Source of the DNA: Pigoraptor vietnamica
Lineage: Eukaryota > Opisthokonta > Filasterea
DNA length: 63,225 bases
NCBI GenBank assembly: GCA_943704525.1
Contig: CALSCQ010003192.1
Span: 1 to 63,225, forward strand
Direction: 5' to 3'
Within the stretch, counting starts at the first letter, position 1. Each line of letters opens with the position of its first letter. Shown piece by piece: positions 1 to 12,113 of this stretch. Under the pieces are notes generated by a model. It made no database searches. It was not told the DNA's origin and saw only the letters and a program-made list of their open reading frames with translations. The position numbers were made by a program, and so were the translations under genes.

Positions 1-909
<909 letters not shown>

Positions 910-1351
910 TTTTTCTTGTTCAAGCCCGTGTTCGCGTTGCGTTGTGTGGAGTGTTATATGTGCAACGCGTTGTTTGCGTATTTGGGACTCAATTGTGTGT
1001 ATAACAGCGCGAGATCCACGCAGTTCCATGGCCTGCACGTGCAAGTCCGGGTGCACTGTGGGTAACCGACGGAAAAGCCGTCTGTTCTATCGGATCGATC
1101 GGAAAATTGGCGATTAAAGAGTAGCAAAGTCCCCGTTGGATCAGTTGTCCTGTCGACGGCCTTGCGGCCACCTTCATAGCCATAACATCACGGTTGCTGC
1201 ATGTAATTACGTCAGCCAGGGGCACTAAGAGACCCTGCATCAACGCATCGTCGTGTCCTGCACTCAAGTTCATTGCGCGGTGACTTTGCCTGAAAGCGAC
1301 CACAGCAGCGACCAAGACGCTTCAAAAGACGACCCAGTTTGCGGCGCATGC
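910..1351. promoter_or_regulatory. Intergenic: UPRT upstream / CUL3 3' region
   Basis: 442 bp between two minus-strand genes. It must hold the UPRT promoter and the CUL3 terminator. A CACGTG E-box lies at 1036-1041, about 130 bp upstream of the UPRT ATG. No coding exon with homology was seen. Confidence 0.5.
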
Positions 1352-4300
1352 TCACGCCAAGTACACATACATGTTCCTGCAGTCGGAGTAGGGGCAAGAT
1401 GTGAGACACACGCATGGCCACGCTTTGGGACGACTTGTGCAAAGCGAAGCAGTGGCGCAAACGGAAGGCGCACCTGTTCTCCTGGCTGCGCGCGAGGAAT
1501 TCGCGGTCGATGAGAGCCTCCACGCGCTTCTTGATCATGACAGGGTTCGGCTCAAAGCGAGAGCTCAGCTGGCGCGTGACCTCCGCGACGAGGTTGGCGT
1601 GGTCCATCGTCTTGCGGGCCTTCATCACGCGCACAATCGCAGCCTCAATCGTGCGATCGCAACAGAGTCAAGGCCATTCCCACAACAGCAACAGAAGAAT
1701 AGCAAGACATGCTCCTGGCAAATAGAAACGACGACATGTACAAAGGGTGCCCGTGCTTTTCACACGAAAAGGATGAGCGGATATTCAAGCTTTCGGTCGT
1801 CATCGACCTTCGAGCGCGTCTCGGCGCACTCGGCGTCCGTTTCCTTGGAGACAATCGACTGGATCTTGATGCGGTAAAGTTTGCTTGAAAACTGGGACGG
1901 GAGGAAGCGCAAGTTAGAAGGGAGGGAGGGGGGGGGGGGGTGAAGCAATTGACGACAGTACGTCCAATGTCTGAAGTGCCAAAGGGACGGCCAAGAGACG
2001 AGAAGCACCTTGTCGTTGACCGCAAACGTGTGCGAGGCCGCCACATCGCGCGTCTTCGGCTCCTTCGTGAGCACACGGTGCTTGCCAAGCGACAGCGACT
2101 GCAGCGTGCGGCGGAGGTCCGATTCTGGGATGTCCGTCTCGTGCGCAATGTCCTGTGGACCCGGCCGTCAGACAACAGCAAATCACGCAGACTTCAAGCA
2201 CGCGTAATGCGCCACACAAACACAAGACGGGCGCACGCCACAGAGCAGCGATCGCATCGACGCACCTGGAATGTGAGCTGGTGGCCCTCGGGGTGGTTGT
2301 TGAAGAGCAGCAGCACGACCATTTGGTGCGTCGACACGGTCAGCTCGTGCGCTTTGCCGCCGAAATGCGCCTTCACATCGCCGGAACCCTTCGGGAGCAA
2401 GAGCAGAGATGCGTCTGTCAGCGCCGACGTACTTGTGACCTTTTCACAGACAGTATGAACTCACAAGGTTGGATTGCCACGTGAGGCGTCGCCCCGTGTG
2501 CTTCGAGTAGTAGAACGTCTGAAACACCTCGCACGCGTGCCTGCGCGACAACAGAAGGGGGACAGTGGTTAGTAGAGCAGGACGTGCCGTGTGTGCCAGA
2601 CACACATTCGCCCATCGACCGATAGACCCACCCAAGCTCCGGCGGCAAATTACACCGCGCCAAACTGGCGTTCGTGGGCCAGTAGCCCATGGTCAACACG
2701 CGCACGTTGAGGTCGATGCCGCGCAAGTCACTCTGCAAAGTTCGAGGTGTGAGGATTACGTTCAACCTGCACACGTGTACGAGCAAGCAAATGACATGGT
2801 TCCAGCGAACTCCTATTCGCAGCCAACACATCCGGATTCGCAGAGCCGGCGCAAACAAGCAGCGCGGCCCCACCTGCGACGACTCGACAAACGACTTGAA
2901 CGCATCCATGAGGTCCGACGAAACGCTGATGTCCTTGAACATTCCCTCGAGCTTCGAGGTGAACTGGTAACCGCACTCGGCCTGGGGTAGGTGGACGTGC
3001 GTGAGACACTGACTCATAGACAAAAAAGATCAAAGGGACACAGAAGCAATCAAACAGACACACAAGCAGTCAGACAGACGCAGACGCAATGAGACGGGTA
3101 GCAGCAGCGCCGAGGCGCGCACCTTCAACTTTTGAATGAGGCTGCGCTCGGCGTCGTCCGAAACGCTCTTCGCGAGGAGCAGACGCTTGGCGAGGTGCTG
3201 TTTGTAGTAGCGCTCGAACATGTCCTTCTCGCTGAGGTAGCGGAAGAGCATCATCGTGCGGTCGAGCACAGACTCGATCTCGTCCTCGCTCACCTGCGTT
3301 CAAAGGGAGGGGAAACCCAAGCAAAGCCAACGTCAGTACAGCCATCACAGTAACGGACTCTCTCTCCATTGCCCTCCCACAAACGCCTAGTACGCGACGC
3401 ACAGTCCCTTACACGTCACAATCCGCCACACCAAACACATCAACACACTCGCGCATTCAGGCACGGCGACAAAGGTGCAGCAATCACTCACCCCCTTGAG
3501 ACCCTTCTTGAGCTTGTCGTCAATAAACAGCGAAATGTACTCGGGCGACTTGGAGCTCGCGTTAATAAAGTGCTCAAACGCCTACGTGGGCAAAAGAGAA
3601 GATTGTCAACACATGCGCACGAACACGCACGCACGCGTGGCTATAGAAACATATCTAGAGACAACCAACACCAAACGACGACAACGCCGCGACCGCCGCA
3701 CGCGGCGCCACGCACCGAGTTGATCGCATCGCGGAACCTCTTGTCAGACTGGAACGAGTTCTTGAGGAGATTGTCGTACTTGTCTCGGAGGTCGAGCAGC
3801 TGCTGCACATAGCGAATCGCGTCCATGCCAGACCCAATCGCAGCCGCCGCCGACGCTGCACACACGCGCCCACAAAGCCAATGAGCCCGAGAACATTGCC
3901 GTACGAGTAGCACCACGTGACAGACGCAACGAACACGGGATAAGGACATCGACGGTACTCACATCCCGGTCCGTCGGCAGGTCCTGCGCCCTCGTCCGCA
4001 GCCTGCGCCGCTCCGCTGTGGCTGATTGCGTCCACGATGCCCTTCCCCGTCTCCTTCACGTACGCAACAATATTGTCCCGCATTGCCTGGTGCCCGTCGA
4101 CCCGCCCAAAGAGGCTGTACATGCGCGCGAGATCTGCAGGGTTCACAAAGCAAACCAGTGTATAAGTCGCTTACAAGGACGGACGGCGCATCCCACTCTA
4201 GCGACGACATACCTTCGACGCGGTCGTTTTGAAGCATCGCGATGAGTCCCGTGCGCTCCATCTGCAAACACATGGGCATCAGTCTCATCTCGCCATAATC

Positions 4301-5298
4301 CAAGTGCGCACATCGAAGCCACAGACACAAAATCACACGAGTGAATCCGGCCCACTGCACGCGCGCCCCATGGCGCCTTCTAATGCAGCCACACTGAAAG
4401 ACGAACACGCGCAACTTTTCGTTTTTTGTTTCTAGCAAGCCCCACCTCGATAAGCGTCTTCATGTGGTTCGTGATGAGCTCCCTGTCCACGACCGCGCGC
4501 AGCTTCGGCTCCGTGCCCGCGTCGAGGTAGTGCAGCACGCGCTCGACCTCTTCCCTCATGCGCGTTTCAGCCTGCCAGCCACAAGGGGAGCGCAGGTCAG
4601 TAAACCGATAATGGGCGCAGTGCAGTACATCAATTATGGGCGCAGTGCAGTACATCAATTATGGAGGCAGTGCAGTACATCAATTATGGACGCAGTGCAG
4701 CACATCATTTTTTCCGCGCGCACAACACGAACAGGCAATGGCATGGCTTACCTTTCGCATGTACTCTGATGCATTGTTCTCCGAAATGCACCGCTGGCTC
4801 TCCGCTCGGTAGAACGCGCTGGTCGTCGCAAGAAATTCGCGCTCAAAATCCTCCTCGTACACAGTGTGCATGCTCACGCCGAGGTCCACGAGCATGGTGC
4901 ACGCGGCCTTGAGGAGACCGCGGTCGACCACCTGCGCAGGGTTCCTCCCAAACTCAGACAGCCGTTACACAACTCACACAGCCCTTACACACGCGGGAAA
5001 AGTTCACCGCCTCGCAACGCCTTCATCCGCATGCGGCATGTGCGCTTCGCACTTGGATAACACCCAGAAATTAACTACGAAAGCGAAAATAAGGTTTCCG
5101 CACGAGGGCAATGACAAGTAGCACACCTCGCCCTCGCGCTCTCGGCGGATCATGTCCAGCAGCGTCGCCTGCAAGTGCTCCCTCACGCGCGGTCGCCGTG
5201 CCACTTCGTCCCTGAAGAACTTGAGGCCCAGGTCGTACGTTGCGTCCACGCGGGCACGCTGCAGCATTGCCCAGAACATTATTCAAGCGCACAGCACG

Positions 5299-5355
<57 letters not shown>

Positions 5356-5975
5356 GGGCAGGCAAGGGAAACGTACCAGCACATACACGCGGTCCATGTA
5401 CATTAGAATGTCGCGGATCGACGACATGGCCATCTCGTGGTCTTTCCACGCCGTGATGAGCGTCTGCAAAAAGTTGCGGCCATCGTCGATGGACCCTTCC
5501 ACGTCGCGGCCGACATCGCGCAAGTGGCTGCTCACAACCTCCTTCAACCCGGAGTAAAGGCGCTCTCCGTACTGGTGAAGGACGAGATTGTACGCATTCC
5601 TGCAAATACCAGTGTTAACGAAACGCACCGGCAGCAATGGCAAAAACACGGTTAGCCGCGCCGTTGCGCACCTGTACAACTCCTCAAACGCAAGTTTGCT
5701 CGAATTCTTCCGCTGGATTTCCTTGATGGCGCTGCAGAGCAACTTCCACGTGTCGTTCACGTAGTTGGGGTCCATGGCAATCTGCGAAGTTCATGCATAA
5801 AAAAACGAGCCTCTCGAGCGGAGGTCCATCAAACATACTAGACAGAGAACAGCGAGTTACACTGCCCGGCACTCATGCAAAGCATTCACGCCACTGAACA
5901 TCTACCGACCGGCTGGTGAAACGGCTTGATGCGGACGCGCGCCGCCGGCTTCGTGGCGGGCATCGGGGTCGTCAT
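1352..5975 (-). CDS. CUL3: Cullin-3, scaffold of BTB-type ubiquitin ligases
   Basis: CUL3 bridges BTB-domain adaptors (N-terminal cullin repeats) and the RBX1-E2 module (C-terminal cullin-homology and winged-helix region). About a dozen exons follow animal CUL3 closely: an N-terminus with [135 protein letters not shown] and a C-terminus RNMYVYLA. The NEDD8-acceptor lysine context (VMKARK) is intact. Exon 1 runs from the ATG at 5975 and splices to IAMDPNY; the last exon, 1375-1352, encodes only the final eight residues. One intron (1784-1651) is of U12 AT-AC type. Another holds a 56-nt poly(A/T) run, and one holds 25-bp tandem repeats. Confidence in CUL3 over other cullins is high. Confidence 0.95.
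1651..1784 (-). other. U12-type AT-AC intron in CUL3
   Basis: Read on the minus strand, the intron begins ATATCCGCTC right after codons for DDDRKL plus GA, carries a branch-like CCTTGACT (1673-1666) and ends in AC. Joining GA to the following G ATT GAG restores LEIEAAIV, as in animal CUL3. The best GT-AG alternative (GTGTGA donor further in, AG after GATTG) would give EYPLILFAAIV and lose the conserved residues. The core ATATCC and the CCTTRACY branch match the minor-class consensus; positions +7/+8 (GC) deviate. The branch A lies about 16 nt from the 3' end, slightly far. Confidence 0.85.
1927..1942. repeat. Poly-G tract in a CUL3 intron
   Basis: A G-rich run inside a CUL3 intron, next to the GT-less tract used by the neighbouring exon. 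It is a likely sequencing-length ambiguity with no coding effect. Confidence 0.7.
4611..4708. repeat. 25-bp tandem repeat, four copies, in a CUL3 intron
   Basis: Units start near 4613, 4638, 4663 and 4688, each close to GGCGCAGTGCAGTACATCAA plus TTAT. The third and fourth units carry single changes. The array lies between the exon ending in the ASEYMRK region and the one starting [10 protein letters not shown]. Confidence 0.9.
5299..5354. repeat. 56-nt poly(A) run (poly-T in the CUL3 intron)
   Basis: An uninterrupted A run on the plus strand. In the CUL3 transcript sense it is poly-T starting about 30 nt after the donor that follows [11 protein letters not shown]. Its exact length is unreliable in any assembly. 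Confidence 0.9.
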
Positions 5976-6862
5976 GGCTCACAGCGGCCAAGGCAGGCCT
6001 TCGGCTCCCACGTACAACTGAACCCTCTTTTCAACAGATGCGCTGTTCGCATCAACTCGTTGGAGATAGTGCGCCTCTGACAGTAATGGCACTCGCAACC
6101 ACGGCACGTCGATGAGAGTAGAGGCGCAAACAAAGACGGCACTATGAAGTAGATGCCGCTCTCTCGTCAACCGCCGCCCGGTAACAGTCGACACAACGCA
6201 CGCTGCCCTAAATGCACAACGTGGGTATCGTGCTAATGCAACGACAGGCACGCTGTGTCGGAGCGCCTTCAGAAATGCGAGTGGATGCGGGAGTGTTCTT
6301 ATGTGCGAGTGAGAGAAAAAGATGCGCGGTGTGCGTGTGTGTATGAGTGTGCGTCAGTAGCGGCATTCCTATCGACTGCCCGTTTCTTACTAAAGGCGAC
6401 CGTCACCAAAATATATTGGACTTGCGATTGGCAAAGGGCAAAAAGGGGCCAATTTTCAGTGCGCGCCACTGTCCCTCCCATAGCCAGCCGGTACTCACAC
6501 TCCGTTTGAAAATAAAAGCCGATGGGGAAGAGAACCCCTCTGCTTGTAAGGTCCCAAGATTATATTTAGCGCACTGACGGCCATGCTCTCTCTCGCTCTC
6601 TAGACAAGGTTAGATCCGGGCACTGCTCCAACAAAACAACGTCCGTGACGCCGCATGCATGATTCAGAGAGCAAACAGTAGAGCGTGGGCTCTCTCTCTC
6701 TCTCTCTAGAGGGTTAGATCCCCGCCAAACAACGTCCGTGACGCTGCATACATGATTCAGAGAGCAAACAGTAGAGCGTGGGAATCCAACAAAATGCAGC
6801 AGAACGGGCATCGAAGGGGCAGTGCGCAGCTAACAATGAAGAGTTGGACTTCATTCTCCCCG
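5976..6862. promoter_or_regulatory. Intergenic: CUL3 promoter side / DPF 3' side
   Basis: 887 bp between two minus-strand genes. Near CUL3 it should contain the promoter, but I recognise no clear motif. Near 6583-6782 it contains a duplicated cassette with CT runs. Short unsupported open frames only. Confidence 0.5.
6583..6782. repeat. Two-copy direct repeat, each after a CT microsatellite
   Basis: Two copies, 6609-6689 and 6713-6782, share GTTAGATCC at one end and a long nearly identical stretch from CAACGTCCGTGACG to GTAGAGCGTGGG. Each is preceded by a CT run. The first copy has about 12 extra bases after the GTTAGATCC. No terminal inverted repeats or coding capacity are visible, so it looks like a local segmental duplication. 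Confidence 0.85.
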
Positions 6863-9800
6863 TCACATGCCAAAATTGCCGACAAAGTCCATCCCGTCCT
6901 TCAGAATGGCCAGGGCCGTCTGCTCATCCACACGACCCGACGACGGCACACCGCCAGCGCCGGTAGGAACGCCAGGAAACCCCATGCTGTGCATCGTGTG
7001 CTGTGCGCCAGGGTCGACTTCGCCCATCAGCGCGCCGCCCAGGCCCTGCACGTGGCTGCCCGGCGCGACATCCGACAGCCAGTCCATCGACACGGTCGCA
7101 AAGTCCGTGCCCCGCCCGCCGGCCTGCTGCTGGGCGTAGGCCATCTGCGCAGGTTGCTGGCCCGCGAAGCCAGGGTGCAGCTGCGGCTGCGACGTCGGCA
7201 TTGCCTGCTGCGGTTGCTGGTACGCCGCCTGTTGCAGTCGCGCGGGGAGGTCGAAGCCGAAGATGTCGTCGATGTGGTCGCCGGCGGGGGGAGCACCGCC
7301 GCCCGGCATACCGCCGCACTTCGAGCAAAGCCACGGCCCTGAGAAGAAAGTTTCGCGAGGGTTGAGAAATTGCAAGGACGACAGTGCATGAGATCAACAG
7401 TATCGAGGTGCGGACTGACCGGTAGGTAGCTCACGGACGGGCGGCACAAGGCAGAAGGTGTGGTAGCCACGGTCGCAGGCATCGCAGAACAACAGTTTGT
7501 CCTGAAGCATGATGAACGGGGTGTCAGACAAGGTCCCGTGCAGAGGACGAGGACATGTGCGAAAGGCGCGTGCCCAATGCTCCTCACCTCGTCCGTTGTC
7601 TTGCCGCACACTTCGCACGCCTTGCACTCGTTGCACTGCCACGCATACGTCGCAATCACAACCGCCGTCGATTCGGAAAATCCGAGGCAGGACGGATGAC
7701 CTGCACAAAGGCCGCTGTTACGCCGTGCTCAAGCGCACTTGGAATCACAGTCAGTCACAGTTACACTCACACACGCACGACATGCAAGATACACAGTTGA
7801 AACGTAGCGACCCACATGACCGGTGGCAGTCGCGGCAGGAGATGAGGGCCTCGGGCATTCCGTTGCGACCGGAAGAAGCAGTGCCCGCGCACAAAACGCA
7901 CACGAGTGGTCTGCAGAGAATCACAGTCAAGAACGCGCACCACACAAATTTCATCATATACATATTTCACGCACGCACACACGCATGCACGCACGCACAC
8001 CCAGACACCCACTTCGACAAAGACGGTCGGCGTATCTGGACGGGCCGTCCGGATTGCGGTCGCACCATGTTCTGCGCGCGCAACGCCTCCTGCTGTGCGT
8101 GCTGCTGCTGTATCGCGACGAGCTGTTGCGGGGGAATGGGAGGCGCACCCCCTTGCTCCCTCGACGCCTGCACGACCGCATTGAACGCGACCGTTTGCGC
8201 CGCCGTCATGTCGCCGTGGTCGTGGTGATTGTAGTGGTAGGCCAGCCCGGGCGCATTCTTGTACCGCCGTTTGCACACTGCGAGGGCACAGGACAGATAT
8301 TGGGAACGCAAGAACGAACCGAAGAGTGCTGCCAATATCAGACGTCACACAAGCGCCATGCATATGTGCCGTCACAAAGGCACAAGCAAATGACATGACC
8401 GACGAGGAGGGCGTTCCATAACCCACCGACGCACTCGTAAGGCTTCACGCGCAGCTCCAGCGGCAGCCGCGCAATCTCCGAGTTGCTGAGGCTCTTGACC
8501 CGAATACCAGGCGTCGGGGAACCGTCTTCGTCCCCTTCCTTATCCCCGGCGGGCGCCTGCAACGCTGCCGCAGGTGGGCGCGGCGGATGCGCGTTCCCTT
8601 GCACTGGCGGCGCCGTTCGAGGTGCGCTCGGTGCCATTCCAGGAAGCCCTTGAGCACCCGTCTGACCCATCCCGCCCACGTAACCACGAGGGGGGATAGA
8701 CGTGGGTTGCGTCGTCGCTCGGCCCGGAAGGGCAGGATGGGCGCCGTGCGCGAGTGTCCCTGGCACCGCTGCCACGGGCTGCAACAAGGAGTAAATTGAT
8801 CGTGAGCCCTACTTCACCGAAACACGCTGGATCAACACCAAACAGATGACCGTGCCGACGCAGCACAAGCACACACACAGCCCAGTGCATGGCAACCGCA
8901 CGCACCGCCGTGGGACCCGCGGCGTCCGTCATCGGGCCGAAATCGAGCAGTCCAAAATCGTCCGCAAACGGCTGGTCGTTCGTGAGGCGCATTGGAGAAG
9001 CGGCCGCATGTGCACGGTCCCCGGCCCTCACAGCGTCCACCGCAGGCAGTGGGGCGGTTGCGGGAGGTGCAGGTGGTTGGGGTGCGCGCAGCCGCCACCT
9101 TCGCCGCGGGTACACGATCGCCTCTTTGTCTGTGGGCTTGCCAACGATGCGATCGGCGGCGTCGGGGATCCAGCGGTCCGCGTACTGCGACGCGGTGGCC
9201 AATGTATGCTCAGCTCAAATATCAACAAGGTAGAGTGAAGCAGCAATATGAAACAGCAAAAGCGCATATCAGCACGCAAAGAACATTGGCGTATCATACT
9301 TCAGTCCAAGGCGCTCTACTGAACAAACCAGCATAAAAGTGAAAACTGCAAAATGAACCGGCAAACTCGCACATAAAGACACTATGAACATTGGCGTATA
9401 CAGAATTCAGTCCAACGCTCTCAAATGCAAACCAGCGGGGAAAAAAAAAAAAAAAAAAAAAAAATTGAAACAGCAACAGGAACCAGCGAAGTCGCATATA
9501 AAGACACTATGAACATTTGCGTATACAGAATTTAGTCTATCAAATGCATTACCAGCGGAAAACACAATTGAAACAGCAACAGGGACCAGCAAAATCGCAT
9601 ATAAAAAAACTATGAACACTGGCGTATACAGAACTCAGTCTAACGCATACCAGAGGAAACGGATAATGAAACAGTAAAATGAACCAGCATATTCGCATAT
9701 GAACACACTATGAACATTTGCGCACAAAGAATTCAGTATAATGCGCTCCCAATTGCATACCAGCGGAAAATTGAAACAGCAAAATAAACCAGCGAAGTCG

Positions 9801-11042
9801 AATGTAAACACATTATGGACATTGGTGTCTTGCACTTCAGTCCAACCCCCCCCCCCCCCACCCCAACTATACACACCCATAACAATCGGCGCCAAACGCA
9901 CACAACAACAACAGGCTGCACACAACGCACGCACGTAAGCAAATTGACGCACGAAACACACCTGCAATGTGCCCGTGCTCTGGTCGAGGAAGGGGACAGT
10001 CTGTGTCCTGTTGACGAGAATGCGTGCGTTGAAGTTGGCCGTCGACTCGAGCAGCGAGATGTACGTCTCGCGCGCGCGCCGCAGCTCGCTCGGCTTGTAG
10101 TCCTCCTTCCGAAATACGAGTCGCTTTGCCTGTAACGGACAAAAACAAACGTGAGAATGTTGTAACTACAGATATCTCAAGGCGGAGAGGGGTTGTTGCA
10201 CATACCGCCTTCTCGATCGCACGCGGCGCATTGAACAGCCACGGCCCAATGCCCGGTCGCTCCACGCGCTGTCCCGCAGCAAATGCGCACGTCGAACGTC
10301 GCTGTCTTGGCGGCGCACGCGAACCGGCGACAATAGCAGGATCGGCGGAAGCACCAGCGTCTCCCGCATTGACGCCGCCAGCCCCGTCGGTCATGTCCAT
10401 CTCCCTCGCTTGCGCTCCATCGCCTGTTGCTGTTGCTGCCTCGGGGTCGCTTTCGGGTTCAGTTTTCACTCGCGCTTCGACCTCCATTGCGACGGGATCT
10501 CCGCCATCACCACTCTCTGCGCATTCTTCTGTTTTCAGGGCGAGCGAGGCGGCCGCGTTCGGCACATCGGTCCCATGCCCTTCTACTAGCCCATTCTGCC
10601 ACGCACTGCTCTGGTCGATGCCGCCCGACACGCCGCCACCCGGCACGCCCTCGCCCTCACGTGCCGCTGGCGGAGAGCCACCCCACGCGGACGCATCGGC
10701 GTCTCCCACATCGGCAGCAACAGGGCTATGGCGATCCGCGGGCAGCGAGTCCAGCTCAGCGTCCGCGTCAGGAAAGCCCATTTCGTCATTGTGCGTCGAC
10801 CCCCTCTCCGACTGTGCGAGTCCTTCGTCGGTGGGAGCGTGCGAGACGCGGTCCCACGGCACGTCCCTCTCGCTGGCTTCGTCGCCGGCCGTCGCGCCTA
10901 CAGAAGATGCGCCAACAATGCTGACGGCGTCCTCTCCGTGCGCGCCGTGGCCGTGTCGTGGGCTCGGCGGGGAGTGGGCGCGCGCGGACGGCAGAGCGCC
11001 GGACTCGGACGCCCCCGGAGGATGCGACGCCCCGTCGGCCAT
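6863..11042 (-). CDS. d4/DPF-family double PHD-finger chromatin protein
   Basis: Animal DPF (BAF45) proteins read acylated histone H3 as subunits of SWI/SNF-type remodellers. Exon 1 (11042-10206) encodes 279 residues of mostly acidic, low-complexity sequence. Next comes the DPF N-terminal domain: [33 protein letters not shown], then after a 777-bp intron [12 protein letters not shown] and [11 protein letters not shown] single C2H2 finger follows ([20 protein letters not shown], then NHHDH). Two PHD fingers come next: [67 protein letters not shown]-rich C-terminal tail ends at 6863. All zinc ligands of both PHDs appear present. The start is the ATG at 11042 ([10 protein letters not shown]). 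The N-terminal extension holds two SUMO-type sites, LKTE and VKTE. The long N-terminus and Q-rich tail are unusual for the family. Confidence 0.92.
9241..9846. repeat. About 105-bp minisatellite, six copies, in a DPF intron
   Basis: Six diverged units with GAACATTGGCGTAT-like cores at about 9281, 9386, 9511, 9614, 9712 and 9817. Recurring pieces are ACTATGAACATT, GTATACAGAATTCAGTC, ATACCAGCGG and TTGAAACAGCAA. The third unit is lengthened by an A run (9431-9454). The array fills the 777-bp intron that splits the DPF N-terminal domain. It has no coding capacity of its own. Confidence 0.9.
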
Positions 11043-12113
11043 GACGCCACAGGGCAACGCAATGCGCCCTTCCTATGCCAGCGAATCTGACGTCTCCATC
11101 GGAGCCTCCAACGCTTCACACGAGCTTCAAAGTGACGTCGACCGCACACGGTGCACAGTTGTTCGGAGTGCGCTGGCGAAGTTACCGGTGCGACCAGAAC
11201 TGTGGAGACTTGTCGGCGTGCTTTTGCGGCGGATATTCGTCACAAAAAAGCCGTGAAAAGGTCAGCTGTGCTTGCCATCGCCAACTGTTCATGTCGATGG
11301 TGTGGGAGATGCACGTCGGCGCTTCCAGCGAAACGTTCGCGCGCGTCATCCCACTTGGCACCCGAGGCGCACAAATTGAAAATAGCGCCAAATTTGGTGC
11401 TCTGGTTGGACTCTGTTTTCAAATCATCAGCGTGGGATTCGAAGTTCCCGCCCTTTTTGAGCCTGCTGGCTGGTGATGGGGTGAGGGTTGGCGAGTGGGA
11501 CTGTGGGTGAGGGCTACGTCAACGCTTCAAAACCGACGACGCTCTCAGTTCAAACAATCCCAGTGCTTTGCCTCGTGCATTCTTCCATGTTGAGGGTGGC
11601 AAGGGAAGTTCGGAGCGCAGAGAACTGCCGGCATCACAGCGCATGACTATAGTTCACAGTCCGTCTTCACGTGACCGCCGTTGATTATAATCGACCAGCG
11701 CCAGTTTCGACAGTCCTTTGCGCGACACCTCTGGAGTTCTCGCGACCAGGGCCGCTCCCGTCTGGTTGCGACCTTGCGGCAAGTGAACGCGAGTTTTTAT
11801 CCTCCAACCTCCTGAGAGCGGCGAGTGAACGCGCTCGAGGAGCACTTGTGTGCTCGAGGACGACAAATGCTAAGCTCCCATCGCGGGCGCGTGTATGCAC
11901 TGGAAAAGGGATGTGGACAATGCAGCGGGGGTGCTCGCGACTGTCAAAGCCTTCATCAGGGTGAAGGACACGGTCGTGAGCAGGCGTACTCTGGACAGAT
12001 GCCAAAGCTTCAAACAGCGTCACGCAAGTGGGCAGCCGCGGCCGACAGAATTCACAACGCAGACGCCCTTCACCGTGAAACGTGCGCCGAGGAGCCACAA
12101 ATATTACTAGAAT
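11043..12113. promoter_or_regulatory. Intergenic: DPF promoter side
   Basis: 1,071 bp between the DPF start and the stop of the next minus-strand gene. An E2F-like AGCGCCAAAT (about 11384-11393) and TTCCCGCC (about 11447) lie 340-410 bp upstream of the DPF ATG. A TCACGTGA octamer lies near 11667. Open frames here have no recognisable homology. Confidence 0.4.

Noticed and set aside
10126-11256. 376-codon plus-strand open frame opposite DPF exon 1
   Set aside because: Antisense of a GC-rich coding exon; composition is Ser/Pro-rich mirror of the DPF extension with no domain.
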